A stretch of DNA of 64,000 nucleotides from Legionella saoudiensis (GTDB taxonomy: Bacteria; Pseudomonadota; Gammaproteobacteria; Legionellales; Legionellaceae): NCBI RefSeq assembly GCF_001465875.1, contig NZ_LN901322.1:1-64000 (forward strand), in the 5' to 3' direction. Both the position numbers and the translations under genes were made by a program. The notes beneath the pieces are model-generated. The model saw only the letters and a list, made by a program, of their open reading frames with translations, made no database searches and was not told the origin of the DNA. The number at the start of each line of letters is the position of its first letter. Position 1 is the first letter of the stretch. This document shows positions 7,751 to 16,564 of the stretch, in pieces.

Positions 7751-8292
7751 TGAGTATGTATTTGTGCAGCGCGGGGATCTTTTAATCCCCAAAGCAAAGT
7801 TAATGCAGCTACTAATGCCATGTCTTCTTGCGGACAAAAATCCATTGCAACGGCAAATCCAATATAATCTTCTTCAGGTAAGGCTAATTCTTGATTCAAT
7901 ATGGGTTTAACTTTAGTAATGAGTGCGCGCATGGCCGTATCATCTATTGAGGTAAAATGAGTTTTTCTACTTGATAACATCTCTCTCAATGTTTTATGTA
8001 GTGCATATTTTAATAAATAAAGCGCATTACTCTGGGCCTCATTTAAATCGCTCAACTTAATAAGACCCGCTTCATTATATAAATGGCTAAATTCATAATA
8101 TTCGGGGGAAAACTCATAGTTAAGAATATCTAATTGCTGCCCATGACTTGTTTGGCATCTAAAGAAAAATAAAACAGAATTATCTTTGTCTAACTCCTTA
8201 ATTTTAAAACATCCTTGAAAAATAAAAGGAGTTTCCCAAATAGCAACTAACACAAGGGTTTCCACATTAATTCCGGTAAAATTCTTTGCCAT
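7747..8292 (-). CDS. Orphan protein, last gene of the HscC/J-protein operon
   Basis: 181 residues, not recognised. The N-terminal half looks beta-rich (VETLVLVAIWETPFIFQGCF, VLFFFRC) and the C-terminal half helical (LYLLKYALHKTLREML, DMALVAALTLLWGLKD). There is no signal peptide. It starts 25 bp after the J-domain gene, so it is most likely co-transcribed with the Hsp70 and J protein and may be a substrate-specific partner of that chaperone. Stop overlaps the stop of the convergent amidotransferase gene. Confidence 0.65.
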   Translation of the reverse strand: MAKNFTGINVETLVLVAIWETPFIFQGCFKIKELDKDNSVLFFFRCQTSHGQQLDILNYEFSPEYYEFSHLYNEAGLIKLSDLNEAQSNALYLLKYALHKTLREMLSSRKTHFTSIDDTAMRALITKVKPILNQELALPEEDYIGFAVAMDFCPQEDMALVAALTLLWGLKDPRAAQIHTH

Positions 8293-8317
8293 AAGATACC
8301 TGTTTTCCTCTGGTGGA

Positions 8318-9652
8318 CTACGCTTTCGTTAAGATAGCCCCATCCCAATGACTAATTATTTCCGCATTGTTTTTCCAATAATAACTCCCAACAATGGTAA
8401 ATTCTTCATTAGGTATAAACAGCCAATTTGTGTTTTTATTTGCAGGCGGGGTAGATTGTAAATACAAATCAAAAGAGCCATCTTCATTTTTTTGAATAGA
8501 TTGATTGATACTACTCATTATTAAGGATTTATTATTTTTAGGGTTTGTTGCTATTTGGGAATTCTTATCAAGTAATACGATATTCCAAACTAGGTCCCCG
8601 CTATCCGCATTATTCACTTTAGGCACATGCAGAATGTATTGGTGTTCACCAGTTAGTTTTTTTCCCTCCAAATCAGCAAAAGTGATTACTATATTGGTTG
8701 ATGATGGAGGAGAGTTCAAGGCGCTTTTTGAAGCCAGGGCTTCTTTATTGGTTTTGTTCGTAGTAGTACGCGTTTCATATTTGTATACAGTTGAGATAAT
8801 GGTGGCAAAAAAAAGAGCGAGGAAGTAGGTGGCGCGCAATAAAAAATTTTTCTTCTCTTTGTATTCCTTTAACCAGTCAATTGCACCAAGTTCTAAATAG
8901 GGTTTCATCAAGGCTAAAGGATAATTATTGACCCTTTCTAACAAAGCCAAAATAGCCTTTCTTTTTTTCCTGGAACCATAAAAGTGGAGAAAAAAGCCAC
9001 GTGGCTTTTTAGAATTTAAAATTGCTTTTGCTGCATAACATTGATTCCAATTAAGGCCTTGTTCCTGTGCTTCCTCAGGACTTGCAATTAGACTTAACAT
9101 TTTAATTTCCTGCAAAAAGCGGTAATAGGAAGTTTGATTAATTAAGCTTCTAAGTGCTATACCAAAAAGGTATTCTGTACGTACTGCGGGATGGTTTTGC
9201 CAATCAAAATACTCAAGCAGATAAGTAGTGAATGCGGGCATGCACTCAGCTTTATCAATTAAGCGAAGGGCTATCTGTTCTTGAAAGAGTTCGGCATCTT
9301 CTAAATTATCTAATAATCCTTTTTGATTAAATTCTTTAAACTTTTCTATAGCTTCCTCTTCATGACCGAAAGCAAGTAAATTTAATAATAGAATACTTAA
9401 ATCTTGGGGATCTGTCTTATCTTGCTGGACTCCATCCTCTATGCAGTTTGTTTCAATATTGAAATCAACTTGATCTGTATTAATGGACTCACCTGCAGCA
9501 AATTTTTTAGCCAACTCGAAAGCTTCACGCACACGTTGAAAGCCTTCCGGATCAACTTCCGGCTTATGTTGTTTTAGTTTTGCTGCATAGGCTTTTTTTA
9601 TTTCTTTAATATCGGTCGTTTGTTCTATTTCCAGTATTTGCCAAATAGTCAT
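8318..9652 (-). CDS. Membrane-anchored DjlB/DjlC-type J-domain co-chaperone
   Basis: 444 residues. The first 50 residues form a J-like domain (IWQILEIEQTTDIKEIKKAY) in which the usual HPD is replaced by H29-K-P-E-V-D, the arrangement found in the DjlB/DjlC group that serves HscC. A helical segment follows to about residue 265, then one membrane span at about 270-290 (ATYFLALFFATIIST), then a 150-residue C-terminal domain probably on the periplasmic side. The gene starts 9 bp after the hscC-like gene, matching the hscC-djlC pairing known from Escherichia coli. It should stimulate the ATPase of the adjacent Hsp70 at the membrane. Confidence 0.8.
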   Translation of the reverse strand: MTIWQILEIEQTTDIKEIKKAYAAKLKQHKPEVDPEGFQRVREAFELAKKFAAGESINTDQVDFNIETNCIEDGVQQDKTDPQDLSILLLNLLAFGHEEEAIEKFKEFNQKGLLDNLEDAELFQEQIALRLIDKAECMPAFTTYLLEYFDWQNHPAVRTEYLFGIALRSLINQTSYYRFLQEIKMLSLIASPEEAQEQGLNWNQCYAAKAILNSKKPRGFFLHFYGSRKKRKAILALLERVNNYPLALMKPYLELGAIDWLKEYKEKKNFLLRATYFLALFFATIISTVYKYETRTTTNKTNKEALASKSALNSPPSSTNIVITFADLEGKKLTGEHQYILHVPKVNNADSGDLVWNIVLLDKNSQIATNPKNNKSLIMSSINQSIQKNEDGSFDLYLQSTPPANKNTNWLFIPNEEFTIVGSYYWKNNAEIISHWDGAILTKA

Positions 9653-9661
9653 TACATGCCT

Positions 9662-11353
9662 CTAAAAAGAAAATTGATTATGTTGTATCTCATCCAGCTT
9701 TATTTTAATCGCGCTACGTGCTCTGGAAATAAGTTGCGGATCTTGGCTATCTATGACTTGGATAAATTCTTTGATGAGCTGACTTAAAGCCAAGCGTTCA
9801 TTGCCGCTAAGATCCTCGTACAGTTTTTCTGCCCGGCTGATGATTAATTGATTTTCAATTTGTTCTCTGGGATGCATTTTAATTTCTGCCAGCATCAATA
9901 AACGCTCAGCAATTTCCTGTTTACTTAAGACACCGGGATTGCCTTCAATAATGAGTGTTTTCTTTTCTTTGGTTTCTAAAAAAGTAGCTTCTACTTCGAG
10001 TAGACCATCAATGTCATAAGTAAAACGTACTTCAAAGCCTTTATTTTTGAGATGCTTATCTACCGTGATGGTAAAGCTGCCTAGAAAGACATTTTTTTCG
10101 ACAAAAAGGCTTTCGCCTTGATAAATTTTAATTTCCACTTCACGTGCCTGTTCATAGTCGTAGGGGTAATAGACTTGAGCTCGGCTGATGGGAATTACCA
10201 TATTGCGCTCAATTATGGGATCAAAATAATGTTTCTCATTGTTACATACCTCAATGCCTAGCGAGTAAGGGCAGACATCCGTTACAACAATTTCATCCAG
10301 TGCTTTATTTTGACTTTTTAAGCCTGCTTGAATGGCGGCACCTTGGGCAATTACAGTATCTTGATCCAAATGACACAAGGGTAATTTACCAAACATGCGG
10401 CTTACCAGTTTTTTCACTGACTTCATACGGGTAGCACCGCCAACTAGAACTACTTGATCAATACTGGCGGATGATAATTTGGCATCATTTAATACCTTGA
10501 TAACTGGGTTACGTAAACGTTCCAGCAAGGGCGCAATCTTATTTTCAAATTCTAATTCGCTGTACTGATAAGAAAAGATCTCACCGTCCCAATTAACTGA
10601 TAAAGTAGCTTCTGCTGCTAACGATAATTGGTGTTTGGCTAGTTCCGCTTGCTCTAGTATTTTTTGACGTTGTTTCTCGGGTATTTGTTCTTTGCTAATG
10701 CCTTTGGCTTGAATTAAGTCGTTAAGAAACATTTCTTCAATAACTTGGGTGAAATCAATGCCGCCGAGCACATTATCACCATGGGATGCACGCACTTCAA
10801 TAACTCCGGAAAACATATTTAGCAGCGACACATCGAAGGTTCCGCCACCTAAATCAAAAATAAGGTAGTTGGTGTCATCTAACTTTTCTTGCAAGCCATA
10901 AGCGATGCCTGCAGCAGTAGGTTCATTGATTAAGCGCTCCACATGTAAACCAGCTAATTGGCCAGCAATTTTAGTCGCTTTACGTTGCGCGTCGCTAAAA
11001 TAGGCCGGAACAGAAATAACTGCTTCGTGAATGGACATGCCCAGAAATAGTTCAGCATCTTCTTTTAATTGTTTTAAAATAAATGCGCTTAATTCTTCGG
11101 CACGGAAGGAATAATTTCCCAGTTTAAATACCTTATTGGTACCCATATAGCGCTTGAAATTAGCCATGGTTAGGGCTGGATGGGTTACTAATCGATTTAA
11201 GGCAGGCTCCCCAACTAATATGGAGTTCTCATCCACACTAATTACGGAGGGGGTTAAAAATTTTCCTAAAACATTCGGGATAAGTTTTGCCTTTGTGTCG
11301 TCCCAAAAGGCAATTAGGCTATTGGTCGTACCTAAATCAATTCCAACAATCAT
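9662..11353 (-). CDS. hscC: HscC-type Hsp70 chaperone
   Basis: 563 residues, shorter than DnaK (about 640) and equal to HscC. N-terminal ATPase with GIDLGTTNS, VPAYFSDAQRKAT, INEPTAAGIAYG, LIFDLGGGTFDVS and VLVGGATRMKSVKKLV; substrate-binding domain with DVCPYSLGIE and a shortened helical lid. HscC is a specialised Hsp70 with its own J partner, encoded directly downstream here. Operon order on the minus strand is hscC, djl-like, orphan. Weak AAGGCT ribosome site before ATG. No sigma-32 promoter was visible upstream, consistent with HscC not being a classical heat-shock gene. Confidence 0.9.
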   Translation of the reverse strand: MIVGIDLGTTNSLIAFWDDTKAKLIPNVLGKFLTPSVISVDENSILVGEPALNRLVTHPALTMANFKRYMGTNKVFKLGNYSFRAEELSAFILKQLKEDAELFLGMSIHEAVISVPAYFSDAQRKATKIAGQLAGLHVERLINEPTAAGIAYGLQEKLDDTNYLIFDLGGGTFDVSLLNMFSGVIEVRASHGDNVLGGIDFTQVIEEMFLNDLIQAKGISKEQIPEKQRQKILEQAELAKHQLSLAAEATLSVNWDGEIFSYQYSELEFENKIAPLLERLRNPVIKVLNDAKLSSASIDQVVLVGGATRMKSVKKLVSRMFGKLPLCHLDQDTVIAQGAAIQAGLKSQNKALDEIVVTDVCPYSLGIEVCNNEKHYFDPIIERNMVIPISRAQVYYPYDYEQAREVEIKIYQGESLFVEKNVFLGSFTITVDKHLKNKGFEVRFTYDIDGLLEVEATFLETKEKKTLIIEGNPGVLSKQEIAERLLMLAEIKMHPREQIENQLIISRAEKLYEDLSGNERLALSQLIKEFIQVIDSQDPQLISRARSAIKIKLDEIQHNQFSF

Positions 11354-11499
11354 TACTTCAGCCTTTTACTTTGTTTTTATTTGGAGATTTTCTTGCTTGA
11401 CCAATAATACCACTAATAAAAATTAATCCATATAAAATAGTTTTATCGATTTGCAAAATTGATTAGCCTTGGCTCCTTGTGATGGCAAAGGCAAGGTGC

Positions 11500-12042
11500 T
11501 TACGCATAGGCAATATCTGTGACCGTTAAATTATGTTCTTCACCACCAACTCGTAATGTCCTAATTTCTCCAACCTTAGCTTTCAATAAGGTTTTCGCCA
11601 AGGGGGAAATCCAGCTTATTTTGCCTGCATTAATATCCGCTTCATCCAGACCTACAATTTTGACACAATGAGACTCACCCTGCTCATTAGTATATTGGAC
11701 CGTGGCGCCAAAAAATACTTGAGTAAGACCGGCTTGCAATTTAGGGTCAACAATTATGGCAGTCTCTAATCGTTTCGTTAAATAGCGGATGCGTCTGTCT
11801 ATTTCACGTAACCGTTTTTTTCCATAAATGTAATCACCATTTTCTGAACGGTCTCCATTGCCCGCAGCCCAACTTACTACTTTGACAATTTGAGGTCGTT
11901 CATTACTCACTAAATTACGTAATTCATTTTGTAACATGGAGAATCCAGTGGGGGTCATATAATTTTTGATGGGTGGTAATTTTTCCGGACGCTCCGGTTC
12001 AGAATACTCATCATCTTCTTTGGTAAAAGCCTTACTCACCAT
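11500..12042 (-). CDS. greB: Transcription elongation factor GreB
   Basis: 180 residues. Coiled-coil N-terminal domain (TPTGFSMLQNELRNLV, ENGDYIYGKKRLREIDRRIRYL) and C-terminal FKBP-like domain (VQYTNEQGESHCVKIVGLDEADINAGKISWISPLAKTLL split by eye). ENGDY-YGK-RLREIDRR is diagnostic for GreB rather than GreA. It binds the RNA polymerase secondary channel and promotes cleavage of backtracked transcripts. The N-terminus has a 25-residue acidic extension (EDDEYSEPERPEKLPP) before the coiled coil. ATG is preceded by AGGAG. Confidence 0.92.
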   Translation of the reverse strand: MVSKAFTKEDDEYSEPERPEKLPPIKNYMTPTGFSMLQNELRNLVSNERPQIVKVVSWAAGNGDRSENGDYIYGKKRLREIDRRIRYLTKRLETAIIVDPKLQAGLTQVFFGATVQYTNEQGESHCVKIVGLDEADINAGKISWISPLAKTLLKAKVGEIRTLRVGGEEHNLTVTDIAYA

Positions 12043-12205
12043 AAACTCCTATATGATAGGTTACGTTGGTTTAAATTATTATAAGCTACCATACATGCCT
12101 GGATGAGCAATAAGATTTGTTATCCAAAAGGAGGCAGCTTAAGCAGGAAAATATCAAGAAAAGATCTTTCTTTGCAATCTTGTCTTAGCAAAAAGCATTA
12201 ATAAG

Positions 12206-13495
12206 CTATGAGTTTTTTTCTTTTTTTCTCACTTTTGCAGGCCTTACTATTAAGCGTACATTTCTTTGCCCTTTAAAAAAATAAAATACCCAATCGATAA
12301 AGACCAATATTTTAGTTCTAAAACCAATTAAAAAATAAATGTGGACAAAACACCAAGCCAGCCATGCAAAGAAACCACTGGATTGCAAAGGGCCTGATAA
12401 TACGAGCGCATTGAATCGGCCAATATTTGCCATCATCCCTCTATCTTTGTAATGAAACGCTGGTCTATTATTTATAGGGATTTGTTTTCTAATTAAATTT
12501 CCTACAAATTTACCTTGCTGCAATGCAACTGGTGCAATTGCGGGTAAGGGCTGATCATTCTCTTTAAGGAATGCGGCATCACCCAGTACAAACACTTCAG
12601 GGTTCATAGGCAGACTTAAATCGGGTTGGACAATAACCCGACCTGATTTATCGCAGGGTACATCCAGCGTTTTTAATAGGGGGGATGCCTCGTTGCCGGC
12701 TGCCCAAATAATATTATGTGCCGGAATAAATTGATCGCCAAAAGCAACACCTTCATCAGTAATTTCCGTGACCCGGGTATTTAATAGTACAGTGACTCCT
12801 TGTTTTTCAAGAGTATGCTGTGCGTAGATTGCTAATTTTTGGGGGTAACTATTTAGTACCTGATTGCCACCTTCAATAAGGTAGACCTTAGTTTTGCTGG
12901 GATCAATTGAGCGAAAATTACTTTGTAAACTCTGATGTGCAATTTCAGCGATTGCCCCCGCCATTTCGATACCAGTTGGGCCTGCTCCAATCACAATGAA
13001 TGTTAATAAACTCTCAATAAGAGATATATCAGTAGCATTCTCAGCTAATTCAAATGAAGTTAATATCATTTCACGAACACGAAGGGCATCTTTTAATGTT
13101 TTTAATCCTGGAGCAAATTTTTCCCACTGATTTTGACCAAAATAGGAGTGACGCGAGCCAGGTGCAACAATTAGATAGTCATAGGAAATATGCTGGTTAT
13201 CATCAAGAGTGACAACTTTTTCTTCTTTATTTATAGAAAGCACTGTGGCCATTAGTGTTTTGATATTTTTATTTGATCGGAATATTTCGCGAATAGGGGC
13301 GGCAATATCTCCAGGAGATAAAGCCGCTGTAGCAACTTGATATAATAATGGCTGAAATAGATGATGGTTTGTTTTATCAATGATGGTGATGGAAAATCCA
13401 GGTTGATTTGCCAATGTTTTTGCAGCATTAAGCCCGCCAAAACCGGAACCAATTATGACAACATGTTGTGTTTTTTTTGACAAATGCCGCTTCAT
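12206..13495 (-). CDS. ndh: Type II NADH:quinone oxidoreductase (NDH-2)
   Basis: 429 residues with two Rossmann nucleotide sites: VVIIGSGFGGLNAAKTL (FAD) and FIVIGAGPTGIEMAGAIAE (NADH). It also shows HHLFQPLLYQVATAAL, typical of NDH-2, and VFVLGDAA for the FAD pyrophosphate. The C-terminal 70 residues are amphipathic or hydrophobic (CFVHIYFLIGF, ILVFIDWVFYFFKG) and anchor the enzyme to the inner membrane. It feeds electrons from NADH to quinone without pumping protons. Monocistronic by spacing. A perfect 15-bp inverted repeat lies about 70-110 bp upstream of its start. Confidence 0.9.
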   Translation of the reverse strand: MKRHLSKKTQHVVIIGSGFGGLNAAKTLANQPGFSITIIDKTNHHLFQPLLYQVATAALSPGDIAAPIREIFRSNKNIKTLMATVLSINKEEKVVTLDDNQHISYDYLIVAPGSRHSYFGQNQWEKFAPGLKTLKDALRVREMILTSFELAENATDISLIESLLTFIVIGAGPTGIEMAGAIAEIAHQSLQSNFRSIDPSKTKVYLIEGGNQVLNSYPQKLAIYAQHTLEKQGVTVLLNTRVTEITDEGVAFGDQFIPAHNIIWAAGNEASPLLKTLDVPCDKSGRVIVQPDLSLPMNPEVFVLGDAAFLKENDQPLPAIAPVALQQGKFVGNLIRKQIPINNRPAFHYKDRGMMANIGRFNALVLSGPLQSSGFFAWLAWCFVHIYFLIGFRTKILVFIDWVFYFFKGQRNVRLIVRPAKVRKKEKNS

Positions 13496-13566
13496 TTAGC
13501 ACCTCATCAGTTCAGCCTTAAAGACTAATTCTAATGAGAATCCCAAGATCATTCCAGATCTGCATC

Positions 13567-13603
13567 GTTTCGATTTAAATCCCAAGCAGATTTAAATCGA
13601 AAC
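13567..13603. promoter_or_regulatory. Perfect 15-bp inverted repeat upstream of ndh
   Basis: Arms GTTTCGATTTAAATC and GATTTAAATCGAAAC are perfectly complementary and separated by 7 bases. It lies between the oxygenase-like gene's stop (13643) and the ndh start (13495), both on the minus strand. Neither side has a T-run, so it is not a standard terminator. It could be an operator for ndh or an mRNA stem; the site has no known match by eye. Confidence 0.5.
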
Positions 13604-13642
13604 TAATTGTGATGAATGTTCTTTATGAATAAAGTATTCGCA

Positions 13643-15592
13643 TTAAGTAGGAGAATGTGGTGGTAGCAAATTTACTGGTTCGGATATATAACTTCTTACT
13701 CTTTCTGGAGTAAAGAATCTGAATGAAGACAGATGTAGGCCATAATCCAGGCGAGTCGGCAAGTTTCGCTCGAGTACTATCTGTTTTTCAATTAACACAT
13801 AGGTGGTAAGGTAATGGGATAGTAATATTTTACTATTACTCATTAAATGAGATGGAGCTTTCTCTACAGATCCTACAAGAAGGCGTGCCAATTCATCATT
13901 GGCCCAAAATAAGAACAAACTGGTTGATAGGAAAGTTTGACGCGATGTACAACGTACTATAGCCTCACCTAAATCCTCAATTAATTGCCTTAGGGAGCGA
14001 TAGGCATCTTGAGATGATATTTTTTCATTCTTATCCAAATGAGCTTTCTGTTGTGGCGGTAACCTCTGTATAAAAAACACTAAATCTTTGGCAATTTTTT
14101 GCAGAGCCAAGGGCGAAAGAAAGGAAGAAATATTTGGCGTGGTCATTAAACCCCAAGAAAAAAACTGCTGGAGACGATTTTCTAAACGATTCAATGGCAT
14201 TTCACGAATCCGATTACGTGCCCATTTACGAATTTCCTCATGGCCATCTCCATAAAGAATAAGATCGAGAGGACCGTGTTTGTCATATTTCATCATTTCT
14301 GTAATTAATTCCTGAGAAAGTTCGGCTCCTAATTGAAAATAGGCGTTTTTATTTTTTATTTCTTCAACAGTTGGTGCGAATGTGACGGTCGTTTTCCATT
14401 TTTCTAATTCTTTAGTCAAAATGCGGGTTGTGGGAGGAATAACCTTTGAGCCTTGTATGTGGGAGGCATTAAGTTCAATAATTTTTTCTCCGATGATTGG
14501 GGTGGTGGCTAAAATAGCAGTAATAAACTGTTCTTCAGTATTATCACTATGTTTCCCCATGAGCAGGTGAGTTAAGCTTCCGTTTTCCGCGATGCTGTCT
14601 AGATAGTGGGTGTTTAAAAATTGTCCTGGATTATCTGGGGCGCGATGAAAAGCAACAATAATACAGCTTCGGGGCGTATCTTTTTCCAGTGTACGATAGC
14701 GATGATGAATTAGGGCCCCAGCCTCAAATATTGTGGTGAGTGGCATTTCTGGATGAGTTACCTCAACAACAGTAGGGGAGTTTTCTCCGGTTATTTTTTG
14801 TTGTAAATCAAATATAGATTGTACGGCTTCCTTAGAGGTAAAAATTGAAGCATCTTCAGTAGACCAGGCTTTCCCATTCTCGCTGACATTACAGTTGCGA
14901 ACCCCCTTATGGGTTCCAGGTATAAAAACAAAATTTTGCCCCTTAGGCCCACTGGGTTTACCGCGTTCCCAAGTAACAATGATCTTAAATTCTCTGCGAA
15001 AAGGCGTGTTATCAATATGCAACATATTATCTTGTGCTTGAACAGCTAAAGGCTCGGCATCTTTGCCGCGTGCATCAACAATGCGAATGGGTCCTCCAGA
15101 GGAATAAGCGATAAGTGCAATCAGCAATGGGTGCATGAATGCGTTATTAAATTGGCTTGCGCTCAAAAAATCGGGATGGTTACCTAAATTGATATATGAA
15201 TGTATCCAGCTTTTACTGCCATCTGTTGCAAGTTTTTCAGTATATTGCTCTATTAGTTTTTGGAAACTCTCTGTATCAATCATTTTTCCAAAAATTAAAG
15301 CTCCATCGTGTTCGATAATCTTAGTTAATTGCAGAAACTCATTAATAAGATAAGCAGCTTTTGCTGCGCCAAATTCTTGAATAAATTGTTGCTGCATGCT
15401 TTGTAACAACTTCTCTTGAAACGCTTCTTTTTTTTCTAAATCGCGGAAACGGTTATAGGCTTCAGGTACTCTTATTTCCTTTTCTTCAACTAATTCGGGC
15501 ACAATAGGTTTGGCGGAGCATCGTTCTTTAATTAGTGCATCAATTTCTTGTTTATTGTTTAGAGGAACGTCTAATATAATTTTATTATACAT
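13643..15592 (-). CDS. PhyH-like Fe(II)/2-oxoglutarate oxygenase domain protein, 649 aa
   Basis: Not assigned to a known enzyme. Residues 150-315 carry the marks of a phytanoyl-CoA-dioxygenase-like jelly roll: HxD at His192-Ile-Asp194 (MLHIDNTPF), a distal His at 296/297 in LIHHRYRT and an Arg at 308 at the spacing expected for 2-oxoglutarate binding; FVFIPGTHKG is also typical of the fold. The first 110 residues are helical, and a further 330 residues of helical C-terminal region have no recognised domain. It starts 26 bp downstream of a 45-aa peptide gene on the same strand, so the two are probably one operon. Whether the substrate is that peptide, a lipid or a small molecule is unknown. 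Confidence 0.6.
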   Translation of the reverse strand: MYNKIILDVPLNNKQEIDALIKERCSAKPIVPELVEEKEIRVPEAYNRFRDLEKKEAFQEKLLQSMQQQFIQEFGAAKAAYLINEFLQLTKIIEHDGALIFGKMIDTESFQKLIEQYTEKLATDGSKSWIHSYINLGNHPDFLSASQFNNAFMHPLLIALIAYSSGGPIRIVDARGKDAEPLAVQAQDNMLHIDNTPFRREFKIIVTWERGKPSGPKGQNFVFIPGTHKGVRNCNVSENGKAWSTEDASIFTSKEAVQSIFDLQQKITGENSPTVVEVTHPEMPLTTIFEAGALIHHRYRTLEKDTPRSCIIVAFHRAPDNPGQFLNTHYLDSIAENGSLTHLLMGKHSDNTEEQFITAILATTPIIGEKIIELNASHIQGSKVIPPTTRILTKELEKWKTTVTFAPTVEEIKNKNAYFQLGAELSQELITEMMKYDKHGPLDLILYGDGHEEIRKWARNRIREMPLNRLENRLQQFFSWGLMTTPNISSFLSPLALQKIAKDLVFFIQRLPPQQKAHLDKNEKISSQDAYRSLRQLIEDLGEAIVRCTSRQTFLSTSLFLFWANDELARLLVGSVEKAPSHLMSNSKILLSHYLTTYVLIEKQIVLERNLPTRLDYGLHLSSFRFFTPERVRSYISEPVNLLPPHSPT

Positions 15593-15618
15593 AAATTAAT
15601 TTTCTCACTTGGCAATGA

Positions 15619-15756
15619 TCAGCTTTTAGTTGATTGTGATTGTTTAACGGCCTCAAATTTTTCAAGCAATAACTTAATCAAGCGCTTATTTGGCAGTTGT
15701 TTATCTAGATTGAGCTGTATTTCCTCTGGAACCTTTGATGGGACTGCATCACTCAT
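15619..15756 (-). CDS. 45-aa peptide encoded upstream of the oxygenase-like gene
   Basis: ATG at 15756 has AGGAG nine bases upstream. The 45-residue product starts MSDAVPSKVPEEIQLNLDKQ and ends with a lysine-rich helix (LPNKRLIKLLLEKFEAVK) and SQSTKS. There is no Cys and no signal peptide. It lies 26 bp ahead of the oxygenase gene on the same strand. It could be a leader or precursor peptide modified by that enzyme, a small regulatory subunit, or an unrelated small protein. The genetic link is seen; the functional link is inference. Confidence 0.55.
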   Translation of the reverse strand: MSDAVPSKVPEEIQLNLDKQLPNKRLIKLLLEKFEAVKQSQSTKS

Positions 15757-15976
15757 TGAAGTGCTCCTAACACGAACTAGCGTTGCCTGTGCGGCAAAGG
15801 AGTCGTGACAGGTTTATATGTTCCTAGAATATGCAGCAATTGGGATGCCGTTTAACAGATTGTCATCTCATCCTCTGCTGCTTGAATAGTTAAGTAAGCT
15901 TGAACCGCCATCTCAATGAAACAGAGGCCATTTTTTTAGACATATTTTATCATTTCAAACTAAAGGAGTAAATAAT

Positions 15977-16024
15977 ATGCAAATAGAATTATTTATTATT
16001 TCATTGAATACTAAACTACCTTGA
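15977..16024 (+). CDS. Possible 15-aa leader peptide
   Basis: ATG at 15977 follows AAAGGAG with an 8-base spacer and encodes MQIELFIISLNTKLP before TGA. The strong ribosome site is the only reason to list it. It lies in the 383-bp gap (15757-16139) between divergent genes, just upstream of a Fur-box promoter. It may be chance. Confidence 0.2.
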   Translation: MQIELFIISLNTKLP

Positions 16025-16053
16025 ATTAACATTTATTTCTTATTCCTTCAAAT

Positions 16054-16072
16054 GCAATTGATAATCATTCTC
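16054..16072 (+). promoter_or_regulatory. Putative Fur box with overlapping promoter
   Basis: The 19-bp site agrees with the Fur consensus GATAATGATAATCATTATC at 15 of 19 positions, including the run GATAATCATT; in the 7-1-7 view it reads TGATAAT-C-ATTCTCA. A TTGACA hexamer follows directly at 16074-16079, and an extended -10-like TGCTAGTAT lies at 16103-16111, although their spacing is long. The site is about 70 bp upstream of the gene at 16140, and about 300 bp from the divergent peptide/oxygenase operon. Iron-dependent repression is the inference. Confidence 0.6.
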
Positions 16073-16139
16073 ATTGACATTTGTTTTTCGTAATGTAATG
16101 CTTGCTAGTATGTTTACCTATTAAATTAAGAAGGATCTT

Positions 16140-16487
16140 ATGTCTGTTAAAACTAGTGCAAGGCCTGAGGAGATTTCCTTAAGATTCTGTGCCAAATGTC
16201 TAAAAAAATTTTGTCCCCAAACAGATTCTGCTACGGTGAGGTTTTTTGTGCCTACTCTTGATGCCTTATTTAGAAATCATTTTGCTTATATTGAGCTATC
16301 TAAAGAAATAGTTGATGCTATTTATAGCATTGAAGAGCATTATAGTGTGGATTTATCTAATATTGCGGAGGTATTGCATGTTGAGCTAGGCGATTTGCCT
16401 TCCGAAGAGCGAGAAGAAGAAATTAAGTCATTTTACTCTTATACATCAGAGCTCAATTTTCATTTTACTAACCCGATAAATGTTTAA
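16140..16487 (+). CDS. Unknown 115-aa protein behind a Fur box
   Basis: ATG at 16140 follows AAGGATCTT. The product has a cysteine cluster near the N-terminus (FCAKCLKKFC: CxxCxxxxC) and an acidic helical C-terminus (LPSEEREEEIKSFYSY). No signal peptide or membrane span. The family is not recognised. The Fur-type site upstream suggests expression under iron limitation; the cysteine cluster could bind a metal, but this is conjecture. A terminator-like hairpin follows. Confidence 0.6.
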   Translation: MSVKTSARPEEISLRFCAKCLKKFCPQTDSATVRFFVPTLDALFRNHFAYIELSKEIVDAIYSIEEHYSVDLSNIAEVLHVELGDLPSEEREEEIKSFYSYTSELNFHFTNPINV

Positions 16488-16528
16488 TAAGTTACAAGGA
16501 GTTAGGTGAGACATGAGGGACTACCTTT

Positions 16529-16564
16529 AAAAGCTTTCCTCCTAATGTTAGGACGAAGGCTTTT
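16529..16564 (+). terminator. Hairpin terminator after the 115-aa gene
   Basis: Arms of 16 bases (AAAAGCTTTCCTCCTA and TAGGACGAAGGCTTTT) pair with one mismatch and one G-U pair around an ATGT loop. The 3' arm ends in four T. It lies 42 bp after the stop. The rest of the gap to 16776 holds no supported gene. Confidence 0.5.
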
